In this document: positions 17,479 to 26,508 of the stretch, piece after piece | How the letters are laid out: each line of letters begins with the position of its first letter | How positions within the stretch are numbered: position 1 is the stretch's first letter | Translations under genes and position numbers: made by a program | Assembly: GCA_965656445.1 (NCBI GenBank) | Contig: CBFHKO010000001.1 | Span: 186,001-250,000 of the forward strand | Origin: JAHEJA01 sp965656445 | GTDB lineage: Bacteria; Pseudomonadota; Alphaproteobacteria; Rhodobacterales; Rhodobacteraceae | Reading direction: 5' to 3' | Length of the DNA stretch: 64,000 nucleotides | The notes under the pieces: generated by a model | Told to the model about the DNA's origin: nothing | The model's database searches: none | What the model saw: the letters and a program-made list of their open reading frames with translations, nothing else

Positions 17479-19272
17479 ATGTTTCAATCTTTTGACCAAG
17501 CCAGCAGTACTGAGCATGGACCTAAACGCCTTGATCAGTTGCGCGCAGAGTTGCGCGATCATCAGCTCGATGGATTTATCGTTCCACGCGCGGACAAGCA
17601 TCAGGGCGAATATGTTGCCCCGCATGATGAACGCCTTGCATGGTTAACTGGATTTACAGGCTCGGCTGGATTTTGCATTGCGCTTGGGACAGAGGCAGGT
17701 GTCTTTATCGATGGGCGCTACCGTGTCCAAGTCAAAGCCCAGGTTGCCCCCTGTTTAACCCCTGTGCATTGGCCCGAAACCTCGCCTGCGCAATGGTTGA
17801 AAGACACGCTTGGCGAAGGGGTGGTTGGCTTTGATCCATGGCTCCATACGCCCAATGAAATTGACGCAATCAAACGCGGCCTTGCAGGAAGCCAAATCAG
17901 TCTCACGCCCTGTGAGAATATGATTGATCGCATTTGGGAGGATCAACCAGCCCCGCCGATGGGACAAATAGAGCCTTATCCCTTGGAATTGGCGGGTGTC
18001 AGCTACCAAGATAAATGCGCAATGGTTGCCCAAAAGCTGAGAGAGAACACCCAGTCCGCAGCGGTGATCACATTGCCCGATAGCCTCTGTTGGCTGCTCA
18101 ATGTGCGCGGCAGCGATGTTGCGCATAATCCTGTTGCACATGGCTTTGTGGTGGTCGATTCCGCAGCAAAGGTCCATCTCTTTGCCCATGCGGACAAACT
18201 CACGACCCTTGGTGCGCATTTTGGGTCCGACGTCACTCTGCATGATCCAAGCGCGTTGGAGGACCACCTGTCCGAACTCAAGGGAACAGTCTCGGTTGAT
18301 GCGGGATCGGTTCCGATGGCCATCCTTCATATGTTGGACAAACATGGTGTGTCCTATGATTTGGGACATGATCCCTGTGCCATTCCAAAGGCGCGCAAAA
18401 ACCCAACCGAGCTTGCCAAAGCGCGGGAAAGCCACCTGCGTGATGCAGGTGTCATGTGCGAATTTTTGGCTTGGGTTGATGCGCAGCCCATTGGTGATTT
18501 GACGGAAATCGACGTGGCCAAACAATTAGAAAGCATGCGCATGGCCACAGGTCTTTTGCGCGACATCAGCTTTGAATCCATTGTTGGTAGTGGCCCGAAT
18601 GCCGCGCTTCCCCATTATCGAGTGTCAACGCAAAGCAATCGCACCCTCCAGAATGGCGAAGTCCTCTTGGTGGACAGTGGCGGTCAGTACCTTGATGGGA
18701 CCACCGACATTACACGCACCATTGCGATTGGGGATCAATCAGACGAGGTCAAACGCGCCTTTACCCGCGTGCTCAAGGGGATGATCGCCGTATCGCGCCT
18801 CAAATTCCCCAAAGGCGTTGCAGGTTGTGATCTGGATGCCTTTGCCCGCGCGGCTCTCTGGGCTGCGGGTCAAGATTTCAACCATGGGACAGGCCACGGC
18901 GTAGGCCATTACCTCAGTGTGCATGAAGGTCCGCAACGCCTGTCGCGCATCAGCAAAGTGCCTTTTGAACAGGGGATGATTTTATCCAATGAACCAGGCT
19001 TTTATAAAGAGGGTCACTTTGGGATCCGCATCGAAAATCTGATCATCGTGCAAGATGCCGATCTGAGCGAAGACGCCAATCTAAACGCCCTTTATGATTT
19101 TGAAACCCTCACCTATGTGCCCATTGATCGGCGGATGATTATCGCGGATATGTTGAATTCAGATGAGCGTGATTGGATCAATGCCTATCATGCAACCTGT
19201 CGCGACAAGATGAACACTCGTGTTTCTGATGAAACGCGGATATGGTTGGACGAAGCAACGCAACAGATTTAA
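17479..19272 (+). CDS. Aminopeptidase P family (Xaa-Pro aminopeptidase)
   Basis: A 597-residue M24B peptidase of the long, three-domain type (two creatinase-N-like domains plus a pita-bread catalytic domain). The metal ligands are in DSGGQYLDGTTDITRT (two Asp), GTGHGVGHYLSVHEGP (His), LSNEPGFYKEGHFG (Glu) and GIRIENLIIV (Glu). It removes an N-terminal residue before proline. GGAGTAGCCGC precedes the ATG. It lies 17 bases after cobT and 47 before the DUF427 gene, so a common transcript is possible. Confidence 0.93.
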   Translation: MFQSFDQASSTEHGPKRLDQLRAELRDHQLDGFIVPRADKHQGEYVAPHDERLAWLTGFTGSAGFCIALGTEAGVFIDGRYRVQVKAQVAPCLTPVHWPETSPAQWLKDTLGEGVVGFDPWLHTPNEIDAIKRGLAGSQISLTPCENMIDRIWEDQPAPPMGQIEPYPLELAGVSYQDKCAMVAQKLRENTQSAAVITLPDSLCWLLNVRGSDVAHNPVAHGFVVVDSAAKVHLFAHADKLTTLGAHFGSDVTLHDPSALEDHLSELKGTVSVDAGSVPMAILHMLDKHGVSYDLGHDPCAIPKARKNPTELAKARESHLRDAGVMCEFLAWVDAQPIGDLTEIDVAKQLESMRMATGLLRDISFESIVGSGPNAALPHYRVSTQSNRTLQNGEVLLVDSGGQYLDGTTDITRTIAIGDQSDEVKRAFTRVLKGMIAVSRLKFPKGVAGCDLDAFARAALWAAGQDFNHGTGHGVGHYLSVHEGPQRLSRISKVPFEQGMILSNEPGFYKEGHFGIRIENLIIVQDADLSEDANLNALYDFETLTYVPIDRRMIIADMLNSDERDWINAYHATCRDKMNTRVSDETRIWLDEATQQI

Positions 19273-19319
19273 CCATCTCTTCAAGAGATGGACATCATCC
19301 AACACGCGAGAACACGACA

Positions 19320-19664
19320 ATGGCAACACAAATTTCAGTCACGAAATCACAGGGGACCTGGGTTGTCCGCGCCGGTGGTGCGGTCTTGGGCGAGAGCAAA
19401 AATGCGCTTGAGCTGAACGAAGGCGATTATCCAGCTGTGATCTATTTCCCACGTTCCGATATTGCCATGGCCTTCTTGGATCAGGCCGAGCGCACGTCCT
19501 TTTGCCCGCACAAGGGGGATGCCACCTATTTCAACATCGTGACCAAGAGCCAAGTGATTGAAAACGCAGGCTGGAGCTATGAAAGCCCGCTCGACGCCGT
19601 CAGCGCGATTGCGGGGCATATTGCCTTTTACAACAATGACCTTGTTGCCGTAGAACAGCTTTAA
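19320..19664 (+). CDS. DUF427 domain protein
   Basis: A 114-residue protein with the DUF427 pattern: GGAVLGESKNALEL, YPAVIYFPRSDI, TSFCPHKGDATYFNI and the closing HIAFYNNDLVAVEQL. The family has a small beta-rich fold; its biochemical role is not settled. The start at 19320 (MATQISVTKS) is the family-like one, while the open frame reaches back to 19242 inside the previous gene. The stop TAA overlaps the stop of the convergent channel gene in a TTAA palindrome. Confidence 0.9.
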   Translation: MATQISVTKSQGTWVVRAGGAVLGESKNALELNEGDYPAVIYFPRSDIAMAFLDQAERTSFCPHKGDATYFNIVTKSQVIENAGWSYESPLDAVSAIAGHIAFYNNDLVAVEQL

Positions 19665-21319
19665 CTGTGTTCTTCGGCTGCGGTCGCGGCCAAGGCTTTG
19701 TTATAGGCTTTTAACGCATCTAGATAATATAGTTGTCCGGTGATTTCTACGGTTTCACCTTCTCCGCCGAGGCGCACAACTGGGACAAACTCGGCCCCTG
19801 TTGATTCAAACATCGGGATTGAGGATTCAAGCGTGCCTTGTTCGCTCACATAAAGACCTTTTGCGACCATGTCCCAATGCTTGTCTTCGATGGTCTCAAG
19901 AGGTTTCATCACAGATTTATTGCTAAACACCGCCAAGAGATAGGTCTGCGGTCCAGCTGCCAGATGAATATTGCGTCGCTCAAGCTGAGTGAGGAAAAAG
20001 CTGCGATCGACAAACCGCGAGGCCACGGCCGTTGACAGGGACACAGCAACCATAACGGCCAAGCCTGTTTGCCAATCCCCCGTCATTTCAAACACAATCA
20101 AGGTCGTAGAAATCGGCGCGCCTAGAACCGCCGCCGCCACAGCGCCCATTCCTGCCAAAGCATAGAGCGCACCACCACCAGAGACCTCAGGAAAGAGGCT
20201 CGTCGCGATTAAGCCAAAACTTAACCCCGTCAAGGCCCCCACCATAAGCGAGGGTGAAAAGACACCGCCCCCCATGCGCCCCGCCATCGTGATCGTGACA
20301 GCCACAACTTTGATCATCGCAAAGACGATCGCCTCATGAAGCAAGAGCTGACCACTGAGCGCGGCAAAGGTTGTTTCGTAGCCAACTCCAATAATAACAG
20401 GATAATAGACCGCAATAGCGCCCAACAACAGCCCAGCAAAGGCGGGACGCATCCATCGGGGAATGCGAAACCTCTGCTGCAATGATGTCCCAAGATCATC
20501 GGCGAAAAAGATCGACTTCATCAAGATAACCGCAACCAACCCACAAGTGATCCCCAGCATCAAAAACGCAGGCAGCTCAACATAGAATTCTAAGGTTGAG
20601 GACATCGGCAAATTAAATTCCGTCACATCGCCAAAGACCAATCGGTTAACAACAGTGCCAGCAACACTGGCCACAACAATCGGCGCAAAGGCATGGAGCG
20701 CGAAATGGCGCAAGATCACTTCAAGCGCGAACAAGGCCCCCGCAATCGGCGCATTAAAGCTTGCCGAGACGGCGGCAGCAACTGCGCATCCTGTGAGGTC
20801 GCGCGCGGTTATACCATGCACATTAAGCCAATCGCTGACTTTTGAGGCCAACATACCCGCGATATGCACCATGGGCCCCTCGCGTCCCGTTGATCCCCCA
20901 GTTGACAAGGTGATCCAAGACGCAATCGCAGAGGCGATGCCTTCTTTCATTTCCACACGTCCGTCACGAAGCGCCGTTGCCTCAATCACATCCGCAACGG
21001 ATCGCACGCGCCCGTCTGGTGTTAAAAAGTGAAAGATTAATCCAACAACACAGCCGCCAATGGTGGGAATAAGAACAATCCAATACCAACTCAGCGACTC
21101 TGCAACAGAATGCAGTCGCATTAAGTCATCAGCTCCATAGAGAAAACTCTGCAAAGTTTCGATGACTATACGAAACCCGACCGCAGCGGCGCCTGCCGCA
21201 ATTCCGATCAAAAGAGCGACACACCAAAACATCCCATGCTTGCCCAGTCGGATCACATGAAACGGCAGCGTATCGACCAATTTAGCCTTTAGAGAATGTA
21301 TCTGCTGCATCCATGACAT
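19661..21319 (-). CDS. ClC-family chloride channel/antiporter
   Basis: A 552-residue membrane protein with about ten hydrophobic helices. The ClC selectivity segments are GSTGREGPMVHIAG (with the gating Glu), GRMGGGVFSPSLMVGA, and a Tyr-containing region late in the protein. FNAPIAGALFALEVILRHF keeps the intracellular Glu region of antiporters. After the helices (from about residue 440) the soluble tail holds two short CBS-like stretches, weaker than in a full CBS pair. It moves chloride, and perhaps protons, across the inner membrane. Single gene, with AGGAC before the start. Confidence 0.9.
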   Translation of the reverse strand: MSWMQQIHSLKAKLVDTLPFHVIRLGKHGMFWCVALLIGIAAGAAAVGFRIVIETLQSFLYGADDLMRLHSVAESLSWYWIVLIPTIGGCVVGLIFHFLTPDGRVRSVADVIEATALRDGRVEMKEGIASAIASWITLSTGGSTGREGPMVHIAGMLASKVSDWLNVHGITARDLTGCAVAAAVSASFNAPIAGALFALEVILRHFALHAFAPIVVASVAGTVVNRLVFGDVTEFNLPMSSTLEFYVELPAFLMLGITCGLVAVILMKSIFFADDLGTSLQQRFRIPRWMRPAFAGLLLGAIAVYYPVIIGVGYETTFAALSGQLLLHEAIVFAMIKVVAVTITMAGRMGGGVFSPSLMVGALTGLSFGLIATSLFPEVSGGGALYALAGMGAVAAAVLGAPISTTLIVFEMTGDWQTGLAVMVAVSLSTAVASRFVDRSFFLTQLERRNIHLAAGPQTYLLAVFSNKSVMKPLETIEDKHWDMVAKGLYVSEQGTLESSIPMFESTGAEFVPVVRLGGEGETVEITGQLYYLDALKAYNKALAATAAEEHS

Positions 21320-21400
21320 GGCGCATGTCCTGCCTTTGATTTTTGGCTTTTTCTCAAACCCTTGCCGTTATAAGTTTGCACAGGTTAACAGGAGCTCGCA

Positions 21401-22774
21401 ATGATAAACGATCACACATTGGATGCATTTCGTGCAATTTTAGGCGCGCGGCTTGTCACCTCCCGCTCAGATCGTGATTTACATGGCCGCTCAGAAAGCC
21501 ACTTTGCCCCAATGCCACCCGATGCCATTGCCTATGTGGAAAGCGAACAAGAGGTTCAATCGCTCTTGAAACTCTGCAACGACGCGGGCGTTCCTGTGAT
21601 AGCTTGGGGAACAGGCACCTCGCTTGAGGCGCATACCGCCGCCCCCAAAGGCGGGCTATGTGTGGATTTCTCGCGCATGACTAACATCCTCTCGATCAAT
21701 GCAGAGGATATGTGCGTCACAGTTGAGCCGGGCATCACACGCCAAGACTTGAACATAGCCTTGCGCGACACAGGGCTCTTCTTTCCTGTTGATCCTGGGG
21801 CCAATGCCTCCCTTGGCGGTATGACCGCGACGCGGGCCTCAGGTACAACGACCGTGCGCTATGGCACGATGAAGGACAACGTGATGGCGCTGCGCGCAAT
21901 GCTTGCGGATGGCACTTCGATTGACACAGGAAGCCGCGCAAAAAAATCATCTGCGGGATATGATTTGACCTCTCTTTTGGTGGGCTCAGAGGGGACATTG
22001 GGGATCGTTACGCAAATCACCCTACGCCTCTATCCCATTCCAGAGGCAATCAGCGCGGGAATTGTCGCATTCGACACGATCGAGCAAGCCGTGGACGCCG
22101 TCACGCAAACCATTCAAATGGCGCTGCCTATGGCGCGATTGGAATTCTTGGACGCCGCCTCTGTTGTGGCCTTTAACGCCTATGCTGATGCTGATATGCC
22201 CGAGACGCCGCATTTGCTCTTTGAGCTGCATGGAGATGACGTGAGCGTCAAAGCCCAAGCTGAACTCTTCGGTGAGATCTGTCAGGACCACGGTGGCAGC
22301 GATTTCAAATGGTCCGCCAAGACCGAAGACCGCACTGCCCTCTGGACACTGCGCCACAATGGGTATTATGCAATTTTGGCCGCTCGACCGGGCGCGCGCG
22401 CGATTGTGACGGATATCTGTGTGCCCAGCTCAAACCTTGCCCAAGCTGTCGAGGAGACCCGCCAAGACATCGAAGCCTCCGACATAACGGGCCCGATTTT
22501 GGGGCATGTAGGAGACGGAAATTTTCACGCGATTTTGTTGATTGATGACACGAGTGAGGCTGAAAAATCACAGGCGCAGCGCATTTCTGATCGTATGGCC
22601 GAACGCGCCCTTTCTATGGGCGGAACCTGTACAGGCGAGCACGGTGTTGGCATGGGCAAGCTCAAGTTTATGGAGCGCGAACATGGGGCGGCTTGGGATG
22701 TGATGAGCACGATCAAACGCGCGCTTGATCCCAATAACATCCTTAACCCCGGTAAAGTGATTAAATCGAACTAG
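21401..22774 (+). CDS. FAD-linked oxidase, D-lactate dehydrogenase (cytochrome) type
   Basis: A 457-residue flavoprotein of the FAD-binding PCMH / GlcD-DLD family. The FAD domain is shown by VTVEPGITRQDLNIAL and FFPVDPGANASLGGMTATRASGTTTVRYGTMKDNV. The C-terminal FAD-linked oxidase part holds GHVGDGNFHAILL and TGEHGVGMGKLKFMEREHG and ends in DPNNILNPGKVI. The likely role is oxidation of D-lactate or a similar 2-hydroxy acid, with electrons passed to the respiratory chain. AGGAGCTCGCA precedes the ATG. The stop lies next to that of the convergent recN. Confidence 0.9.
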   Translation: MINDHTLDAFRAILGARLVTSRSDRDLHGRSESHFAPMPPDAIAYVESEQEVQSLLKLCNDAGVPVIAWGTGTSLEAHTAAPKGGLCVDFSRMTNILSINAEDMCVTVEPGITRQDLNIALRDTGLFFPVDPGANASLGGMTATRASGTTTVRYGTMKDNVMALRAMLADGTSIDTGSRAKKSSAGYDLTSLLVGSEGTLGIVTQITLRLYPIPEAISAGIVAFDTIEQAVDAVTQTIQMALPMARLEFLDAASVVAFNAYADADMPETPHLLFELHGDDVSVKAQAELFGEICQDHGGSDFKWSAKTEDRTALWTLRHNGYYAILAARPGARAIVTDICVPSSNLAQAVEETRQDIEASDITGPILGHVGDGNFHAILLIDDTSEAEKSQAQRISDRMAERALSMGGTCTGEHGVGMGKLKFMEREHGAAWDVMSTIKRALDPNNILNPGKVIKSN

Positions 22775-22775
22775 G

Positions 22776-24428
22776 CTATTTTCCCGCCAATAGAGACTGC
22801 GCCGCCGCGCGTGCTTCGGGGGTAATCACATCCCCTGAAATCATACGTGCGATTTCATCAATGCGGGCCTCTTGATCCAAGACCTTAACCGTGGACAATG
22901 TCGCTTCGTCCGTTTGGCGTTTGGACACTTGGAAATGTTGATCCCCCAATGCCGCCACTTGCGGGGAATGAGTCACGACCAATACTTGGGCTCCTGAGGC
23001 CAATTCCGCCAAACGACGCCCGACGGCATCCGCTGTTGCCCCACCAACCCCGCGATCAATTTCATCAAAGATCATCGTGGTATGCGTCTCTTCGCCACTG
23101 AGACAGACCTTAAGCGCGAGCAAGAACCGACTAAGTTCCCCACCAGAGGCAATTTTTGCCAATGGACCAGAGGGTGCGCCGGGATTGGTCGCAACCAAAA
23201 AGGCAACATTATCAATGCCATCCGCGCTCGCGTTCGCGTCCGAGACCTGTGTTTCAAACACAGCGCGTTCCATTTTCAACGGTGCCAATTCAGAGGCCAT
23301 TGCCGCATCTAAACGTGTCGCCGCCGCCTGTCGTGAGGCTCGCAATTTTTGCGCCGCCGCGTGATAAATCTGCTCCATCGCAGAGACGTTATTGCGCAAT
23401 TCGGATAGTTTGTCGGACCCTTGGTCCAATTTCGACAACCGCTTGGCAAGCTCGGCGGCGAATGGGCCTAATTCATCAGGCGCAACATTGTGTTTACGCG
23501 CTAATCCGCGAATGGCAAACAGCCGCTCTTCGGTGTCTTCTAATTCATGCGGGTTAAAGGCCAATGCCTCAAGACAGCTTTCCACGCCTGAGGCCGCGTC
23601 TTGCAGTTCGACCAAAGCGCGCGACAAGGCATTGATCGGATCATCCAGCTTGCCTTCTGCCTTGTCAGATGCCATTTCAAGCCAACGCAACGCATCCGAC
23701 ATCATGCCCTCCGCCCCATCGCGCGATAGGGCTTGCTCGGCTTTGCGGATGTCTTCACGGATTTTTTCAGCGCCCTGCATCAGACGACGTTTTGTATCCA
23801 GCTCAGCCTCTTCACCTTGTTGGGGATCGAGCGTGCTGAGCTCATTAACCGCGTGGCGTAGGAATTCTTCTTCTGCGGCCAATTCCGCCTGAAGCGCCTC
23901 TTCTTTGGCGAGAGTGCGTTTCATCTCCGCCAGCTGTTTCCACGCCTTGGACACATAATCGCGTTCACCATCATAGCGCCCAAAGAGATCCAAGAGCGCA
24001 AGGTGGCCTTTGGGGTCCAATAATCCGCGATCATCATGTTGACCGTGCAATTCCACCAAATGTTCCGATACCGCGCGCAGCACCTCACCAGAGGCGCGGC
24101 GATCATTGATCCATGCGGTTTTGCGGCCATCTTTGGTATTCACGCGTCGTAGGATCAATTCATCCTCAACGGGGATGCCCGCCTCGTCTAAGACCGCACG
24201 TGAGGGATGATCCGCCGATAACTCAAACCATGCGGTCACTTCGCCTTGGGCCGCACCTTGGCGCACCAATTCCGCACGGCCCCGCCACCCGAGGACAAAA
24301 CCAAGGCTGTCCAACAGAATGGATTTCCCTGCGCCCGTTTCGCCAGTCAATACATTCAATCCCCTCTGAAAATCCAATTCCAGATGGTCAATGATCAACA
24401 TGTCGCGGATATCAAGCCCACGTAGCAT
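22776..24428 (-). CDS. recN: DNA repair protein RecN
   Basis: A 550-residue SMC-like ATPase for double-strand break repair. Walker A is GETGAGKSILLDSLGF near residue 34, the ABC signature ASGGELSRFLLALKV and Walker B TMIFDEIDRGVGGATADAVG are near the C-terminus, and a coiled-coil middle of about 160-370 is rich in Glu, Leu and Ala. Length fits the family. It follows bamD in the same direction, the usual order at the end of the Rhodobacterales dcw cluster. Confidence 0.95.
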   Translation of the reverse strand: MLRGLDIRDMLIIDHLELDFQRGLNVLTGETGAGKSILLDSLGFVLGWRGRAELVRQGAAQGEVTAWFELSADHPSRAVLDEAGIPVEDELILRRVNTKDGRKTAWINDRRASGEVLRAVSEHLVELHGQHDDRGLLDPKGHLALLDLFGRYDGERDYVSKAWKQLAEMKRTLAKEEALQAELAAEEEFLRHAVNELSTLDPQQGEEAELDTKRRLMQGAEKIREDIRKAEQALSRDGAEGMMSDALRWLEMASDKAEGKLDDPINALSRALVELQDAASGVESCLEALAFNPHELEDTEERLFAIRGLARKHNVAPDELGPFAAELAKRLSKLDQGSDKLSELRNNVSAMEQIYHAAAQKLRASRQAAATRLDAAMASELAPLKMERAVFETQVSDANASADGIDNVAFLVATNPGAPSGPLAKIASGGELSRFLLALKVCLSGEETHTTMIFDEIDRGVGGATADAVGRRLAELASGAQVLVVTHSPQVAALGDQHFQVSKRQTDEATLSTVKVLDQEARIDEIARMISGDVITPEARAAAQSLLAGK

Positions 24429-24449
24429 TGCTAGCCTCTGTTTTCCGCC

Positions 24450-25292
24450 TCAGAGCCATTTGCCCTTGAGGACTTGGCGATAAATCTGAGACAACCAGTT
24501 ATTGCCAAGGGCCGTGGGTTGCAAGCCTTGCTTTGTCAAAAGCGTATATGAGGACTTGTACCACTCTGAGGCTTGATAGTTATGCCCCAAAATTGCGGCG
24601 GCGGCTTGGGCTTCTTGGGTCAGACCCAAAGAGAGGTAGGCTTCCACCAAACGATGCAAGGCCTCCGCGGTATGCGAGGTTGTTTGGTAATCTTCTACCA
24701 CAGATCTAAAGCGTTTTATCGCCGCCCCGTAATGTTTGCGGCGTAGATAATAGCGGCCAACTTCCATTTCTTTGGCGGCCAAGTGATCAAAGGCCAAATC
24801 AAAACGCGCAACGGCCAAAGGCGCATAGTCGCTGTCTGGATATTGTTCGATTACAACGCGCAAGGATTGCAGCGCTTGAAACGTAACCCCTTGGTCACGG
24901 CCCACATCTTCGATCTGATCATAATAGCTAAGCGCTAAGAGGTATTGCGCATAAGCCGCGTCCTGATCGGCTGGGAAAAAGTCGATATAGCGTTGGGCTG
25001 CGGCGCGGCTTGCCTCATAGTTTGTCTCTTGGTGATGGGCAAAGGCCTGCATAATGAGCGCGCGCTTGGACCATTCAGAATAGGGATAGAGCCGTTCTAT
25101 TTCCGAGAAATAATAGGCCCCCTGTTCATAGTCACGGGTGGATAATTCATATTCCCCCCGCTCAAAGATTTGCTCAGGCGTGTAGTTTTCCAAATCACGG
25201 ATCAAGTTGCTGTTGTTTTCTGCACAACCGCTCACGAGTGCTGTTGATAACAGCAGGCCTACAATCGTTGCCCGAACCCTGTTCGATGTCAT
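24450..25292 (-). CDS. bamD: Outer membrane assembly lipoprotein BamD
   Basis: A 280-residue lipoprotein of the BAM complex that inserts beta-barrel proteins. The signal ends in the lipobox LVSGC with Cys23 as the lipid anchor. TPR-like repeats follow: TPEQIFERGEYELSTRDYEQGAYYFSEIERLYPYSEWSKRALIM, then YEASRAAAQRYIDFFPADQDAAYAQYLLALSYYDQI. It lies between lpxC and recN; the 21 bases to recN suggest one transcript. Confidence 0.94.
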   Translation of the reverse strand: MTSNRVRATIVGLLLSTALVSGCAENNSNLIRDLENYTPEQIFERGEYELSTRDYEQGAYYFSEIERLYPYSEWSKRALIMQAFAHHQETNYEASRAAAQRYIDFFPADQDAAYAQYLLALSYYDQIEDVGRDQGVTFQALQSLRVVIEQYPDSDYAPLAVARFDLAFDHLAAKEMEVGRYYLRRKHYGAAIKRFRSVVEDYQTTSHTAEALHRLVEAYLSLGLTQEAQAAAAILGHNYQASEWYKSSYTLLTKQGLQPTALGNNWLSQIYRQVLKGKWL

Positions 25293-25411
25293 CCCTTGAC
25301 CATCCTCAATTATCCCATGTGTTGCGTCTAATATGGCGCGAACTTAGCGCAGCGTCTAGCATAGAAAAATACTTTTAAAAATGGGAGATAGGCAAGTATC
25401 CGCACGTCGCC

Positions 25412-26356
25412 TTAGGCAACTTGCAAAATTTCCTCGGGCTTGACCCCAGCACCTGGCAAAGAGGCCGCAAGTTTGGCATCGCATTCGACGATTTCAAAGG
25501 CATCAGGCGTTGTAAACAACACACGCAAAAGCGAATTTGTCATAGAATGACCTGCGCGATAGCCTGTGTAATGACCGATGATTGGCGCGCCCGCCAAAGC
25601 GATATCACCCAATGCATCCAACATCTTGTGACGCACAGCTTCGTCGCTGTGGCGCAGTCCACCTGGGCTCAGAACCTCATCGCCGTCCACGACGACGGCA
25701 TTTTCAAACGTCCCACCAAGGGCCATGCCATTGGCGCGCATATATTCAACATCGCTATAGCGACAGAACGTCCGACTATCACAGAGTTCGCGCACAAAGG
25801 ACCCATTCGACAAATTCATAGATTTTTCCTGAACGCCAATCGCGGCATCATCAAAATCGATGTGAAAGCTCATCTGCGGAAGATCGCTCGGCGCAAGACT
25901 TGCCCAACCGTGGTCTGTTTCAAACCTGACGGGCTTGAGAATTTTGATCGCCCGTACGGGTTTTGATTGCGGCTTGAGCCCCGCATCCAGAAAGGCGCGC
26001 ACAAAGGTGACAGCGCTTCCATCCATAATCGGGATCTCTGGACCGTCCACTTCGATCACGGCATTGTGGATCCCACAACCGGCCAGTGCTGCCATGATAT
26101 GTTCCACAGTGGACACAGAGGCGCCTGACCCGTTCACAAGGAAGGTACAGAGAGGAGATTGCTTAACCTGATCCCACCGTGCAAGGATGATGTTATCACC
26201 CAAGGGCACATCCACCCGCTTTATCAGGATGCCAGAGTCCACAGCAGACGGCGTGACAGTCATTGTCACATCCTCGCCCGAATGAAGGCCGACACCTTTA
26301 AAAGTGCACGATTTAAGTAAAGTTGTTTGCAAGTTAATCCCAAGAGTCGTCCGCAT
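25412..26356 (-). CDS. lpxC: UDP-3-O-acyl-N-acetylglucosamine deacetylase
   Basis: A 314-residue zinc deacetylase for the committed step of lipid A synthesis. The zinc ligands are His in TVEHIMAALAG, and His and Asp in VRHKMLDALGDIALAG; the active-site His follows in IGHYTGYRAGHSMTN. It starts MRTTLGINLQTTLLKSCTFKGVGLHSG, which is typical. It sits downstream of the ftsZ terminator with its own 150-base upstream region, so it probably has its own promoter. Confidence 0.95.
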   Translation of the reverse strand: MRTTLGINLQTTLLKSCTFKGVGLHSGEDVTMTVTPSAVDSGILIKRVDVPLGDNIILARWDQVKQSPLCTFLVNGSGASVSTVEHIMAALAGCGIHNAVIEVDGPEIPIMDGSAVTFVRAFLDAGLKPQSKPVRAIKILKPVRFETDHGWASLAPSDLPQMSFHIDFDDAAIGVQEKSMNLSNGSFVRELCDSRTFCRYSDVEYMRANGMALGGTFENAVVVDGDEVLSPGGLRHSDEAVRHKMLDALGDIALAGAPIIGHYTGYRAGHSMTNSLLRVLFTTPDAFEIVECDAKLAASLPGAGVKPEEILQVA

Positions 26357-26454
26357 AACCGTTGCTCTATAATCTAGAGGTGGTCACTAAAGCTCAAATC
26401 AAACAATGTAACGAAATTGAAACAATTTAATAACCTCTTGAAAAGGCACTTTAA

Positions 26455-26481
26455 AACAAAAAAACCGCCCCGAAAGGCGGC
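26455..26481 (-). terminator. Rho-independent terminator after ftsZ
   Basis: On the minus strand CCGCC-TTTCGG-GGCGG forms a 5-bp GC stem followed by seven T residues, about 28 bases after the ftsZ stop. It separates ftsZ from lpxC. Confidence 0.8.
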
Positions 26482-26508
26482 CTTTGTTAACCATTTAAAT
26501 ACAGTCTA

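Noticed and set aside
26487..26494. TTAACCAT, resembling a CtrA half-site
   Set aside because: It is downstream of the ftsZ stop and inside the terminator flank, with no gene start in a useful position.
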